Positions 8,492-17,352 of a stretch of DNA of 63,987 bases are shown here, piece by piece. This DNA comes from Lyngbya sp. PCC 8106. GTDB lineage: Bacteria > Cyanobacteriota > Cyanobacteriia > Cyanobacteriales > Microcoleaceae. The stretch is taken from the NCBI RefSeq assembly GCF_000169095.1, contig NZ_AAVU01000043.1:1-63987 (forward strand). The letters are read 5' to 3'. The position numbers and the translations under genes were made by a program. The first letter of the stretch is position 1. The number at the start of each line of letters is the position of its first letter. The notes beneath the pieces were generated by a model. It was given only the letters and a program-made list of their open reading frames with translations, searched no databases and was not told the origin of the DNA.

Positions 8492-9220
8492 TTAAGGCAT
8501 GGAAATGGGTTGAATAAACTGCTTATTCGCCCGCACATAACAACCTTGATTTGTTAACAACCAAGGACTCTTTCCAGGGCTTAACTCAAAAACATTAGCC
8601 CGGTCTTTGTTGACTTCAATTTGATCAACATTCATCTGATAAACCCGTTTAATTTTACCATTAGGTTTATCTCGACAATTGAGTTCACCATCACTCGATG
8701 TAACTTTCCATTTCGGCCATGTAGAATACCGCAAGGGTTGAGAAAGCCAAGTCCCGGAATTATTCCAGTTAAAATCTCCTTTTTTATCGGGAGAAGGTAG
8801 AGCTTCAACTAAGTCTAACACATAGGTTTTACCCACAGAAGTACAAGTCGGCCCACCCTTAACTTTCCAGGTGACTTTTGCACCCATTTTCCCAGAACGG
8901 TCAATCTGACGACGAAGGATGGTAATATCACCAATACATTCTCCTTTGCCATCTAAACCGCGATCAGAAAATGTACCTTGATAAATGTAAGAACCGGGAA
9001 CGCCTTCCCCTGTGATAATGCGGATATCTCCGACAATTCTACGACTCTTAACCCTCGTGGAATAATGGCCGACAAATGGGCGGCTAGCATCCGGTTTCAC
9101 CACTAGAGTTGTTGTTTTGTTGGTGGTTTTGTAAGTCGAAGCTAACGCCGGACTAGACATTAATAAAAAGCCAGCGGCTACGGATAATAAACTTAGCACT
9201 TTGAATTTAATATTTTTCAT
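8492..9220 (-). CDS. Secreted protein with C-terminal SH3b-like domain
   Basis: About 242 residues starting MKNIKFKVLSLL; an upstream in-frame ATG at 9244 would add eight residues. A clear signal peptide ends at SSPALAS. The central region is beta-rich with paired Cys (GECIGDI, GPTCTS). The last ~60 residues (GELNCRDKPNGKIKRVYQ...PWLLTNQGCYVRANKQFI) look like an SH3b/SH3_3 fold, as in many cyanobacterial periplasmic proteins. No catalytic motif is seen. Function unknown; extracytoplasmic. Confidence 0.7.
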   Translation of the reverse strand: MKNIKFKVLSLLSVAAGFLLMSSPALASTYKTTNKTTTLVVKPDASRPFVGHYSTRVKSRRIVGDIRIITGEGVPGSYIYQGTFSDRGLDGKGECIGDITILRRQIDRSGKMGAKVTWKVKGGPTCTSVGKTYVLDLVEALPSPDKKGDFNWNNSGTWLSQPLRYSTWPKWKVTSSDGELNCRDKPNGKIKRVYQMNVDQIEVNKDRANVFELSPGKSPWLLTNQGCYVRANKQFIQPISMP

Positions 9221-9653
9221 GGTTTGCTTCCCTGGTAAAGACATCTATAATAAGTCTCCCTTTCCTTTACAAACACCTAACCAATAATTCAGTACAGTTT
9301 GAAAAAATTTCACTAATCTGTACAGTAAGCATTTTCTATCTGACTCTCATTCACCTTCAATTCATCCCTTTGCTTTTTCATCCATGACGATTAATTTTTT
9401 AGAAAGATTGATTAACCCGTCTGGAGTTTATTGAAAATTATCTTAAAATTAGTGAATTTTGTATAACAAGATTCGGTAAACCCATCCGATTATATGTCTT
9501 GATTTTAACTGGATGCGCTCAACAATTCTAAAGAAATTGTAGATTTCTTGCCTATTCGTTGCAGTCGTCGTCAAAAATCGTGAAAAAGGTGAAACCGGAT
9601 CAAAATTATAGGATCGGTTTTGCCCGGTAAATTTGATGTGATAGGATAACTCA
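9221..9653. other. 433-bp gap upstream of icd
   Basis: AT-rich spacer between divergent genes. I looked for the NtcA motif GTA-N8-TAC ahead of icd and did not find a good copy. No gene or hairpin is convincing. Confidence 0.5.
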
Positions 9654-11078
9654 ATGTACGAAAAAATCACCCCTCCAACCACAGGCGAAAAAGTAACCTT
9701 CAACAGTGGTGAACCCGTTGTCCCCGATAATCCGATTATCCCCTTTATTCGCGGAGATGGAACGGGTATTGACCTGTGGCCAGCGAGTCAGCTAGTGTTA
9801 GATGCCGCAGTCGAAGCCGCTTATGGTGGTCAACGGAAAATCAGTTGGTTCAAGGTGTACGCCGGAGATGAAGCGTGTGAACAGTATGGTACCTACCAGT
9901 ATCTCCCCCAAGATACCCTCACCGCTATCCAAGAATACGGAGTTGCCATTAAAGGCCCTCTAACAACCCCCATTGGTGGCGGAATTCGTTCGTTAAACGT
10001 CGCACTCCGTCAAATTAACGACCTTTACGCCTGTGTTCGTCCTTGTAAATATTATGCGGGTACGCCCTCCCCTCACAAAACCCCGGAAAAATTAGATGTG
10101 ATTATCTACCGGGAAAATACAGAAGATATTTACTTGGGAATTGAATGGAAAGAAGGCAGTGAAATTGCTCAAAAACTGATTCATATCCTCAATAGTGACT
10201 TAATTCCAGCGACACCCGAACATGGTAAAAAAGAAATTCGCCTCGACTCGGGGATTGGCATAAAACCAATTAGTAAAACCGGTTCTCAACGGTTAGTGCG
10301 TCGGGCAATGCAACACGCTTTAAGGTTGCCCAAAGCTAAACAAATGGTGACTCTAGTGCATAAAGGGAATATTATGAAATATACCGAAGGTGCATTTAGA
10401 GACTGGGGTTATGAACTGGCAACGAGTGAGTTTCGCAACGACTGTATTACCGAGCGAGAATCTTGGATTTTGGGTAATAAAGAAGATAATCCTAATATTT
10501 CTAACGAAGATAATGCTCGAAAAGTTGAACCCGGATATGATGGGTTGACGCCGGAAAAACGCCAGGAAATTGTGCAGGAAGTCGCGCAAGTTTTAGAGGC
10601 AATTTGGGAAACCCATGGCAATGGCAAATGGAAAGAAAAAGTCATGGTCAATGACCGAATTGCGGATAGTATTTTCCAACAGATTCAAACTCGACCTGCG
10701 GAATATTCTATCCTGGCGACAATGAACTTGAACGGCGATTATTTATCCGATGCGGCTGCGGCAATGGTAGGCGGTTTAGGAATGGGGCCAGGTGCAAATA
10801 TTGGCGATCAATGTGCGATTTTTGAAGCGACTCACGGCACCGCTCCCAAACACGCAGGTTTAGATCGAGTTAACCCTGGATCGTTAATTCTTTCCGGGGT
10901 GATGATGTTAGAATATATGGGATGGCAAGAAGCAGCAGACTTGATCAAAAAAGGATTAGGTGCTGCTATTTCAAACCAGGAAGTCACCTATGATTTAGCT
11001 CGGTTAATGGAACCTCCCGCCCCGGAGTTGAAGTGTTCTGAATTTGCGGAAGCTATTATCAAACATTTCCAGGATTAA
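9654..11078 (+). CDS. icd: NADP-dependent isocitrate dehydrogenase
   Basis: 474 residues, the cyanobacterial length. It converts isocitrate to 2-oxoglutarate, the carbon skeleton for ammonium assimilation. Motifs: PFIRGDGTGID, GPLTTPIGGGIRSLNVALRQ (the isocitrate-binding Ser/Asn/Arg loop), RENTEDIYLGIEW, VHKGNIMKYTEGAFRDWGYE, ANIGDQCAIFEATHGTAPKHAG (coenzyme region). The insertion after WILGN (EDNPNISNEDNARK...WETHGNGKWKEK) is typical of cyanobacterial and some other bacterial forms. Single gene; a small palindrome (11091-11109) follows the stop. Confidence 0.97.
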   Translation: MYEKITPPTTGEKVTFNSGEPVVPDNPIIPFIRGDGTGIDLWPASQLVLDAAVEAAYGGQRKISWFKVYAGDEACEQYGTYQYLPQDTLTAIQEYGVAIKGPLTTPIGGGIRSLNVALRQINDLYACVRPCKYYAGTPSPHKTPEKLDVIIYRENTEDIYLGIEWKEGSEIAQKLIHILNSDLIPATPEHGKKEIRLDSGIGIKPISKTGSQRLVRRAMQHALRLPKAKQMVTLVHKGNIMKYTEGAFRDWGYELATSEFRNDCITERESWILGNKEDNPNISNEDNARKVEPGYDGLTPEKRQEIVQEVAQVLEAIWETHGNGKWKEKVMVNDRIADSIFQQIQTRPAEYSILATMNLNGDYLSDAAAAMVGGLGMGPGANIGDQCAIFEATHGTAPKHAGLDRVNPGSLILSGVMMLEYMGWQEAADLIKKGLGAAISNQEVTYDLARLMEPPAPELKCSEFAEAIIKHFQD

Positions 11079-11090
11079 GAATCAAGGGTA

Positions 11091-11109
11091 GGGTGGGCAA
11101 TGCCCATCC
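11091..11109. repeat. Intergenic palindrome GGGTGGGCAATGCCCATCC
   Basis: Near-perfect dyad immediately after icd, a small dispersed palindrome type; it may also stop transcription, but no T run follows. Confidence 0.5.
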
Positions 11110-11242
11110 GACTCTATCGTAATGGAGCAAGAGGACTGCGACCAACAAAAAAGACTCGGTTTTGGGAAGCCCGACTGAAGTTCTCCTGTACAAAAGTCTA
11201 ACGGGTTAGCATAACGGGATAGAATTGTGGTAAAATTCCAGT

Positions 11243-12479
11243 ATGTTAACACTAACCTACGAATTTAAGTTAATCCCCTCTCAAGAACAGATTACCATCA
11301 TTGAGAATATGTTGGTGGTCTGTAGAAAGGTGTGGAATTACGCCTTGAGAGAGCGAAAAGACTGGATAAACAGTAGAAAGTGTGCGATTAATTATTGTTC
11401 ATTGCAACAAGAATACATCATCTCAGCAGATGCCCATTACCCCAACTACAACGTACAAGCTGCAAACTTAACAAAAGCGAAGAAAACCAACCCGGAAATC
11501 AAGAAAGTGAATGCTCAAGTTTTACAACAAGTTTTGAAAACTTTAGAAAGAGCATTTAACAGCATGAAAGAAAAGGGTTACGGCTTTCCTCGCTTGAAAA
11601 ACAAATATCGAATGCGGTCGTTTGTCTTCCCTCAGTTCAAGACAAATCCAATCTCTAATGACTGGATAAAACTACCTCAGATTGGATTAGTTCGGATGAG
11701 ATTATCTCGCCCAATGACCGAGGGATTTAAGCTCAAGCAGGTGCGGGTAGTTAGACGAGCAAGTGGGTATTTTGCGATGCTGTCATTGCAGAGCAATGTA
11801 AATATCCCAGACACTCCGGCTTCGGGGTATCCGCTCGGGATTGATATTGGACTCGATAAGTTTTTGGCAACTTCTGATGGTGAATTGATTGAACGTCCAA
11901 AGTTCTTGGCTCAACTACATGGCGAGCTGAAATTGCTGCAACGTAGATTCAAGTCAAAAAAACCAGGTTCAGTCAATCGACATAAACTTAATCAGAAGTC
12001 TTCAAGAATTCATCAAAAAATCTCGGACACTCGAAAAGATTTTCACGCTCTCACTAGCCCATCATTTGTGTGACCAAGCTGGAATGATATTTGTTGAAGA
12101 CTTGGATTTTAGAACTTGGGCGAAAGGGATGTTGGGTAAACATACTCTTGACGCGGGATTCGGTCAATTCTTCAATATTTTAACTTGGGTCTGTTGGAAA
12201 CGAGGGGTTTATTTTGGCAAAGTTGACCACAGATATACCAGTCAAATTTGCCCAAATTGTGGGACGCATACAGGCAAATTTGATTTGTCAGAGCGTATCC
12301 ACAAATGCCCTGAATGCAATTACGAATGTAATCGTGATGTTGCAGCAGCAAAAGTCATTTGTCAACGAGGTATTGCTGCGGTCGGGCAGATCGTGGTTCA
12401 AGAAATTGACTGTGGAGATGGTCTGACGGGGACTGGTAACGGTCTAGTTAAGAATCAAAGATGCAGTAAATCCAAATAG
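11243..12479 (+). pseudogene. tnpB: TnpB RNA-guided nuclease, single-base frameshift
   Basis: Two overlapping frames make one TnpB. Frame one (11243-12073) carries the N-terminal part and the first RuvC Asp (GIDIGLDKF). The second carries the catalytic Glu (IFVEDLDF), a four-Cys zinc finger (CPNCGTH...CPECNYEC) and the last RuvC Asp (NRDVAAAKV). The break is at 12058-12060: reading AGCCATCAT instead of AGCCCATCAT restores ...LTSHHLCDQAG, so one extra C in the CCC run explains it. TnpB uses a right-end-derived omega RNA to cut target DNA. As written the protein is truncated before its Glu and last Asp, so presumably inactive. Confidence 0.9.
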
Positions 12480-12534
12480 CGATGTTTGGGAATCCCTCTC
12501 TATAATCTCTGATTTAGAGAGGGAGGATGTCAAT
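11243..12534 (+). mobile_element. IS200/IS605-family TnpB element 1 (left end not resolved)
   Basis: Contains a frameshifted tnpB and a right end at 12481-12534: GATGTTTGGGAATC, a hairpin (CCCTCTCT 12494-12501 with AGAGAGGG 12516-12523), then AGGATGTCAAT. The same right-end plan occurs at 30275-30308 and 56126-56168. No tnpA is present. The left end lies somewhere in 11110-11242, where no hairpin like that of the other two elements is evident. The right end touches the PAS-GGDEF-EAL gene and supplies its stop codon. Confidence 0.8.
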
Positions 12535-14404
12535 GCCAACAAGGAGAGGAAGCTAATAATGCTTCAGTATCTTGACTATTCTCAGGTTTAGCCCAATGAT
12601 AACCTTGAGCCAGTTGACAGCCCCAACTCCGCAATATTGTCAACTGTTGTTCTGTTTCTACGCCTTCTGCAATCACTTCGAGTCCTAAACTATGAGCTAA
12701 GTTTATAATCGCAGAAGCAATTTTTGCGGTTCCATTCGATTGACTAATCGCCGCGACAAAAGACCGATCTACTTTCAAGGTTGTAATCGGAAAATAATAT
12801 AACCGACTTAAGGAAGAATAACCCGTGCCAAAATCATCAATACACAACTGAATTCCTAATGCAGTCAGTTGTTCTAAAATGGGAATCACAGTCTCAGCTT
12901 TTTGAGCGATCGCACTTTCGGTAATTTCCAATTTCAAATAACGCGGATCACAGCCAGTTTCCGTTAAAATATCACTAACTATTTCTACTAAATTGGGATA
13001 GGTCAGTTGGTGAATAGAAAGATTAACACTCATAAATAAAGACGGAGATTGAGGAAACGTCAACTGCCAAAGTTTAGCCCTCTGACAGGCTTCTCTAAGA
13101 ACCCATTGACCAATCACTTGAATCAGTCCTGTTTCTTCGGCAATTGGAATAAAATAATTAGGCGGAATCATCCCCCGTTCAGGATGGTACCAACGTAACA
13201 AGGCTTCAAACCCCGTAATTCGCCCCGTATCCATCGCGATAATCGGTTGATAATGAACTTGCAGTTGGTGATGATCAATCGCTCGTCTTAAGTCATTTTC
13301 AAGCTGAAGCCGTTCAAGAGCATGACGGTGCATCGTTTGGTCAAAGACCGTATAACAAGCCTTACCGCCCGCTTTTGCCTGCTGTAGAGCAGTATCGGCA
13401 TCTCGGATTATATCTTCCGGGTGATCATAGCTGGGACTACTAAGGACAATTCCCAGGCTAGCGCTGATAAAGACCTCTTGATTTTTCAGAGTTAGCGGTT
13501 TGTTGAGATATTGTTGAATACGTTCGGCTACCTGAGAAACTTTGAGCAAATCTCGAACCTGATCGAGCAAAATGACAAACTGATCGCCTCCGAGTCGCGC
13601 AACCATATCTGTTGGACGAATACAGCTTTCTAGACGTTGACCAATCGTTGTGAGAAGGTGATCACCGGCTTGATGACCTAAACTATCGTTAATCAGCTTA
13701 AATCGGTCTAAATCTAACAACAAAACAGCAAACAAATAATCGGGATGCTGTTGAGCCTGATCAATCGATTGTTGTAGCCTTTGCAGAAGCAGACTACGAT
13801 TTGCTAAACCCGTTAGCGGATCAAGATTGTTTCTCGTTGAAAATTGAGTCTGAACGGGGTTTTGGGGGATAATTTCTCGGTGAATCGATAAATAATAAAT
13901 AATTTGTCCCTGGTTGTTAAAAATCGGTTCAATGTAACAGTGGTTCTGAAATTCGCTACCATCTTGGCGATAATTGATCGCTTCTCCTTCAAACACTTGT
14001 CCTCGGGTTAAGGCTTGCTTGAGGCGTTTGAGGACATGATAATCTGTTCTTGGGCCTTGGAGAATTTGAGGAGTCTGACCCATAATTTCTGGGGAGGAGT
14101 AACCGGTAAGCTTTGTAAAAGCTGCATTGATATAAACAATTTCGGGTTCACGAGAATAAATATGACTCGTGGTGATCATGACTGCATCTGTCGTGATTTG
14201 TAAGGCTTTGGCAAAGACATGATGCTGACACAGGTGTTTTGAAGCCAGAGATGAAAGTTCGTTACCGTTTGGGGAAAGTGTTTCCAGATTGTCTTCTGGA
14301 TAAAAAAACGAATGGTTGTGTTGTCTGGGTTCTGTGGGATAGCAGCAACATATTTCCTCTTTTTCAATTCGAGCAGCAAACTGATTAAAGTTATTTACAC
14401 CCAT
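12530..14404 (-). CDS. PAS-GGDEF-EAL protein (cyclic di-GMP metabolism)
   Basis: 624 residues: a PAS domain (~65-180), GGDEF (~190-350) and EAL (~365-615). The PAS resembles LOV domains (TGYSSPEIMGQTPQILQG) but the flavin-binding Cys of GxNCRFLQ is absent, so it is not a blue-light sensor of that type. The GGDEF signature reads RLGGDQF, a departure at the metal/catalytic Glu that suggests weak or no cyclase activity. The EAL half has EALLRW, TESAI, DDFGTGYSSL and AEGVET, consistent with active c-di-GMP phosphodiesterase. The stop codon lies inside the right end of the adjacent TnpB element. ATG at 14404. Confidence 0.92.
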   Translation of the reverse strand: MGVNNFNQFAARIEKEEICCCYPTEPRQHNHSFFYPEDNLETLSPNGNELSSLASKHLCQHHVFAKALQITTDAVMITTSHIYSREPEIVYINAAFTKLTGYSSPEIMGQTPQILQGPRTDYHVLKRLKQALTRGQVFEGEAINYRQDGSEFQNHCYIEPIFNNQGQIIYYLSIHREIIPQNPVQTQFSTRNNLDPLTGLANRSLLLQRLQQSIDQAQQHPDYLFAVLLLDLDRFKLINDSLGHQAGDHLLTTIGQRLESCIRPTDMVARLGGDQFVILLDQVRDLLKVSQVAERIQQYLNKPLTLKNQEVFISASLGIVLSSPSYDHPEDIIRDADTALQQAKAGGKACYTVFDQTMHRHALERLQLENDLRRAIDHHQLQVHYQPIIAMDTGRITGFEALLRWYHPERGMIPPNYFIPIAEETGLIQVIGQWVLREACQRAKLWQLTFPQSPSLFMSVNLSIHQLTYPNLVEIVSDILTETGCDPRYLKLEITESAIAQKAETVIPILEQLTALGIQLCIDDFGTGYSSLSRLYYFPITTLKVDRSFVAAISQSNGTAKIASAIINLAHSLGLEVIAEGVETEQQLTILRSWGCQLAQGYHWAKPENSQDTEALLASSPCWH

Positions 14405-15009
14405 AAGGAACTTTCCGCTACTTTAAATCTTCTTTTTTGATATCAGGAGTTGGGATCACAGCTCAACCGATGCAAGCCGAGCCAAACCGATGACATGACA
14501 GACCTTCACTCGATTGAGTGACGGGGCTGACTGATTTCGGCAAAATTATAGAAACAATGTTAAACGTTCTGAGCAAATAATACTAATGTGCATTCCCAAA
14601 TGGCAATCTCCAGCAACGAAGGGTTGTACCCCTTGATTGCCAGATCCTTACCGTTTCGTTGAAATTGTGACGGATCTTTGGGGAAAAGAGAACCCCAAAC
14701 TCAACCCCAGGAAAACACAATTTCTCCTCAAGGAAGCTACAGAATCTTCTGGGCAATTGAAAGTTTGTGCGATACTACAGAAGATCCTGTAGCTAAATAT
14801 TGCACCACAGGCGATGAGTCGCTGTTGAATTGCACAATGCCATTAAAGGTTCTGACCATTTCTAGACTTTTGATCCGCTGTATCCAGCATCAGACGATTA
14901 AACTGACAATTTGAAGTTCTGAACCGACCTGTCAATTGTGAAGGTGTACATTAGAGATGTCACTTTGCTTCTAGACTGGACGCAGAACTCGTGATTAGGA
15001 GGGCTGTCA
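14405..15009. other. 605-bp gap with hairpins upstream of mgtE
   Basis: No convincing coding region. Features seen: a 16-bp perfect palindrome TCACTCGATTGAGTGA at 14506-14521, and a larger hairpin at 14601-14642. A strong ribosome site (AGGAGGG, 14997-15003) precedes mgtE. I could not match the region to the known Mg2+-sensing (ykoK) riboswitch by eye. Confidence 0.5.
14601..14642 (+). other. Stem-loop with bulge in the mgtE upstream region
   Basis: Outer arms TGGCAATC (14601-14608) and GATTGCCA (14635-14642) are perfect complements; an inner stem AAGGG/CCCTT (14619-14623, 14630-14634) closes a 6-nt loop. The arms are contiguous on the 3' side and separated by a 10-nt bulge on the 5' side. 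It could be part of a leader or a small RNA. Confidence 0.45.
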
Positions 15010-16407
15010 TTGACTGAGGAGAATAAATCAACTCTGACAACGATGTCGCGTAAAGAGTTACGGGAGTTAGTCCGCTCGCAACTGCAAGTTTTATTAGAAC
15101 GAGGAGATTTGCAAGCGGCTAAAACGATTCTCGTCCCCGTACAACCGGCCGATATTGCTGAAGCCATTGAAGGTTTACCCGAAACGATGCAGGTGATTGC
15201 TTTTCGTCTATTATCCAAAGACGAGGCGATTGAAGTCTACGAACAACTTGACTCTAGTGTTCAGCAGTCTTTGTGCGAAAAATTCAAACGCCAGGAAGTG
15301 ATTGACATTGTTGATAAAATGTCACCCGATGATCGCGCCAGGCTGTTTGAGGAGCTACCTGCGGCCGTTGTTCGTCGGTTGGTGTCTCAACTCAGTCCCA
15401 CTGAACGTCAAACCACAGCGTTGTTACTGGGGTATGAAGCCGGAACTGCCGGACGAATTATGACCCCAGAGTATATCTCTTTGAAGGAGCATTACACGGT
15501 TGGTCAAAGTTTGGAGCGAATTCGCAGTTTAGCCAATGTCACCGAAACGATTTATTCGCTTTATGTGACTGACTCGGATCGAAAATTAACCGGAATTCTT
15601 TCCTTGCGAGATTTAGTGACGGCTCAACTTGATCAAACTATTGGTGAAATTCTCAACCGGGATTTGGTTTGTGTACAGACGGATACGGATCAAGAAGAAG
15701 TGGTTCGCATTATCCAACGTTATGATTTTCTAGCGATTCCGGTGGTTGATAGTGAACAGCGACTGGTGGGGATTATCACCGTTGATGATGTGCTAGATAT
15801 CTTGCAAGAAGAAACCACTGAAGATATTTATGCGCTCAGTGGGGTGCAATCTGAGGGAGATAATTATTTCCAAGCGAGTTTGTTAACGGTGGCTCGCCGA
15901 CGGGTGATTTGGTTATTGATTTTGTTACTAACTAATAGTGTTACTGGCGCTATTCTCAAAATGCAGCAAGATCTCCTGCAACAAGTTGTGGCGTTGTCGT
16001 TCTTTATTCCGTTATTAACGGGAACTGGGGGAAATGTCGGCGCTCAGTCTTCTACCGTTGTGATTCGCGGGATGAATACCGATGAAATTCGGGCGATGGG
16101 GCCATTACAAGTGATTTGGCGGGAAGGTTTAGCAGGTGCTTTACTCGGGACAATTTTAGGGGTTTTAGCAACCGTTTGGGCAACTGTATTTATTGTTGAG
16201 GGGAATGTATCTATTGCTTTGTCTGTTGGGATTAGCTTAGTAGCGATTTCGATTTTGGCATCGGTGGCGGGTTCAGCTTTGCCGTTTTTATTTCGCACTT
16301 TGGGGTTAGATCCGGCGTTAATGTCGGCTCCGTTTATTACAACGGTAGTTGATGTTCTCGGTGTTTTGATTTACTTCAATTTAGCTCGATTGATTTTGCA
16401 ACTCTAA
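15010..16407 (+). CDS. mgtE: MgtE-type magnesium transporter
   Basis: 465 residues in the standard order: MgtE N superhelical domain (RSQLQVLLERGDLQ...SPDDRARLFEELPA), CBS pair (~residues 140-265, LTGILSLRDLV and LVGIITVDDVLDIL) and a five-helix membrane domain (LTGTGGNVGAQSSTVVIRG, conserved pore motif). It carries Mg2+ into the cell, gated by Mg2+ binding to the cytosolic domains. Translation starts at TTG 15010, supported by AGGAGGG six bases upstream and by the family N terminus. A coiled-coil membrane protein gene follows 8 bp after the stop, so they probably form an operon. Confidence 0.95.
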   Translation: MTEENKSTLTTMSRKELRELVRSQLQVLLERGDLQAAKTILVPVQPADIAEAIEGLPETMQVIAFRLLSKDEAIEVYEQLDSSVQQSLCEKFKRQEVIDIVDKMSPDDRARLFEELPAAVVRRLVSQLSPTERQTTALLLGYEAGTAGRIMTPEYISLKEHYTVGQSLERIRSLANVTETIYSLYVTDSDRKLTGILSLRDLVTAQLDQTIGEILNRDLVCVQTDTDQEEVVRIIQRYDFLAIPVVDSEQRLVGIITVDDVLDILQEETTEDIYALSGVQSEGDNYFQASLLTVARRRVIWLLILLLTNSVTGAILKMQQDLLQQVVALSFFIPLLTGTGGNVGAQSSTVVIRGMNTDEIRAMGPLQVIWREGLAGALLGTILGVLATVWATVFIVEGNVSIALSVGISLVAISILASVAGSALPFLFRTLGLDPALMSAPFITTVVDVLGVLIYFNLARLILQL

Positions 16408-16415
16408 CTAAGGTT

Positions 16416-17114
16416 ATGAAAATTCACAGTGGGCTAGCAATTGTTGAGTCGGCTTTTCTTGCCCTTGCTATTATTGGGATTGTGGCGGTGACTATTGGGG
16501 GGTTTTCCCTGATTATTGCTGTCATTCCTTTGACTTTTTCTTTAATATTTAACCAAATTAATCGATATCATTTCGCCCAACAGCAGCACAAAAGTACCGC
16601 TCACTTGAAAAAATTGTTTGATCATGATCGGGTAATATTAACGGAATTGATTGAACAGTTAAAAACGCTTCAGTCTTCTTCCCCATCCTGGGTTTTAGAG
16701 CAATGGCATCCCAATCATTCACCCGAAATGACTCAACCGGGTGTTGAAACTGAGACTAATCATTCCCTATTTCCCAGTCTGCTCGAACGACAAGTGCTTC
16801 TAGAACAAACGGTTCAAAAGGTACAACAAGAGATTGAGATGGTTGTGGTTAACTTTCAACGCCGACCTGAATTAGAACAAATTGAGCATCTCACTAGCGT
16901 GATTGTTGATTTACAACAGTTTATCAATCAATTGCCTCAATGGGGTCGATTACAACAGCAGCAGTTGACAGAACTTCGCGATCGCGTTGAGTCAGCGTTA
17001 AATGAGTTGTCCCAGGAAATGGCCGAAATTCCCCCAAGGGTAGAACGAGTACACCCACATTCAGCTCCTCGGACTGCTTCTCCAGAGCCGAACCCTAGCG
17101 ATCGCGATTCTTGA
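16416..17114 (+). CDS. Membrane-anchored coiled-coil protein, unknown function
   Basis: 232 residues. Two adjacent hydrophobic helices at the N terminus (about 8-48) are followed by a Gln/Glu/Leu-rich region predicted to be coiled coil (LLERQVLLEQTVQKVQQEIEM; LQQQQLTELRDRVESAL) and a Pro/Ser-rich tail. It lies 8 bp after mgtE and shares its strand, suggesting co-expression, but I do not recognise a functional family. Confidence 0.7.
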   Translation: MKIHSGLAIVESAFLALAIIGIVAVTIGGFSLIIAVIPLTFSLIFNQINRYHFAQQQHKSTAHLKKLFDHDRVILTELIEQLKTLQSSSPSWVLEQWHPNHSPEMTQPGVETETNHSLFPSLLERQVLLEQTVQKVQQEIEMVVVNFQRRPELEQIEHLTSVIVDLQQFINQLPQWGRLQQQQLTELRDRVESALNELSQEMAEIPPRVERVHPHSAPRTASPEPNPSDRDS

Positions 17115-17227
17115 CTATCTGGAGAGTCAAAAAATTAGATAGAGTTAAGATATCTATAACTCCTACACAGCTTGGGTTTGAAGATAACGTTGTCGGTCGT
17201 TCTCCGTATTTTCACGGATTGTTAAAA

Positions 17228-17255
17228 TTAACTGCTCCCAAAAGATCAGTATAAT
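17228..17255 (+). promoter_or_regulatory. Candidate sigma-70-type promoter of the putative small RNA
   Basis: A consensus -10 TATAAT (17250-17255) lies 16 bp after TTAACT (17228-17233), a partial -35. A transcript starting near 17262 would run into the terminator at 17321-17346. Confidence 0.5.
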
Positions 17256-17261
17256 CAACAT

Positions 17262-17347
17262 TTTCAACAGGGGTAGGTTCTCGATATTATAGTCTTGGTA
17301 GATGTGAAGCTCGTTTTCTCTCCCCGGCCCCAGAAGTCGGGGTTTTT
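17262..17347 (+). ncRNA. Putative ~86-nt small RNA, apparent CAST attachment site
   Basis: A short segment lying between the candidate promoter at 17228-17255 and a terminator-like hairpin (CCCCG 17322-17326, CGGGG 17338-17342, then TTTTTG). It has no open reading frame. Its 3' half contains the 16-nt sequence 17301-17316 copied in the transposon's guide, and the transposon end begins six bases after the T run. I do not recognise the RNA family: it is not a tRNA (no T-loop GTTCGA with acceptor pairing), nor SRP RNA. The exact start is a guess. Confidence 0.45.
17297..17316 (+). other. PAM plus protospacer matched by the transposon's own guide
   Basis: GGTA at 17297-17300 fits the GTN-type PAM known for Cas12k. 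The following 16 bases GATGTGAAGCTCGTTT are identical to the start of the guide encoded on the minus strand at 17468-17453. There are 52 bp between the PAM and the transposon end at 17353, within the ~50-66 bp range described for V-K systems. Confidence 0.8.
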
Positions 17348-17352
17348 GTTGT

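Noticed and set aside
9221..9653. NtcA-binding site upstream of icd
   Set aside because: Several GTA triplets were tested but none is followed by TAC after eight bases.
14678..14914. 78-codon plus-strand frame upstream of mgtE
   Set aside because: No ribosome site, no recognisable motif, atypical composition; treated as non-coding.
17262..17347. tRNA gene as the CAST target
   Set aside because: No cloverleaf arms, T-loop or CCA-like acceptor could be found around 17301-17316.
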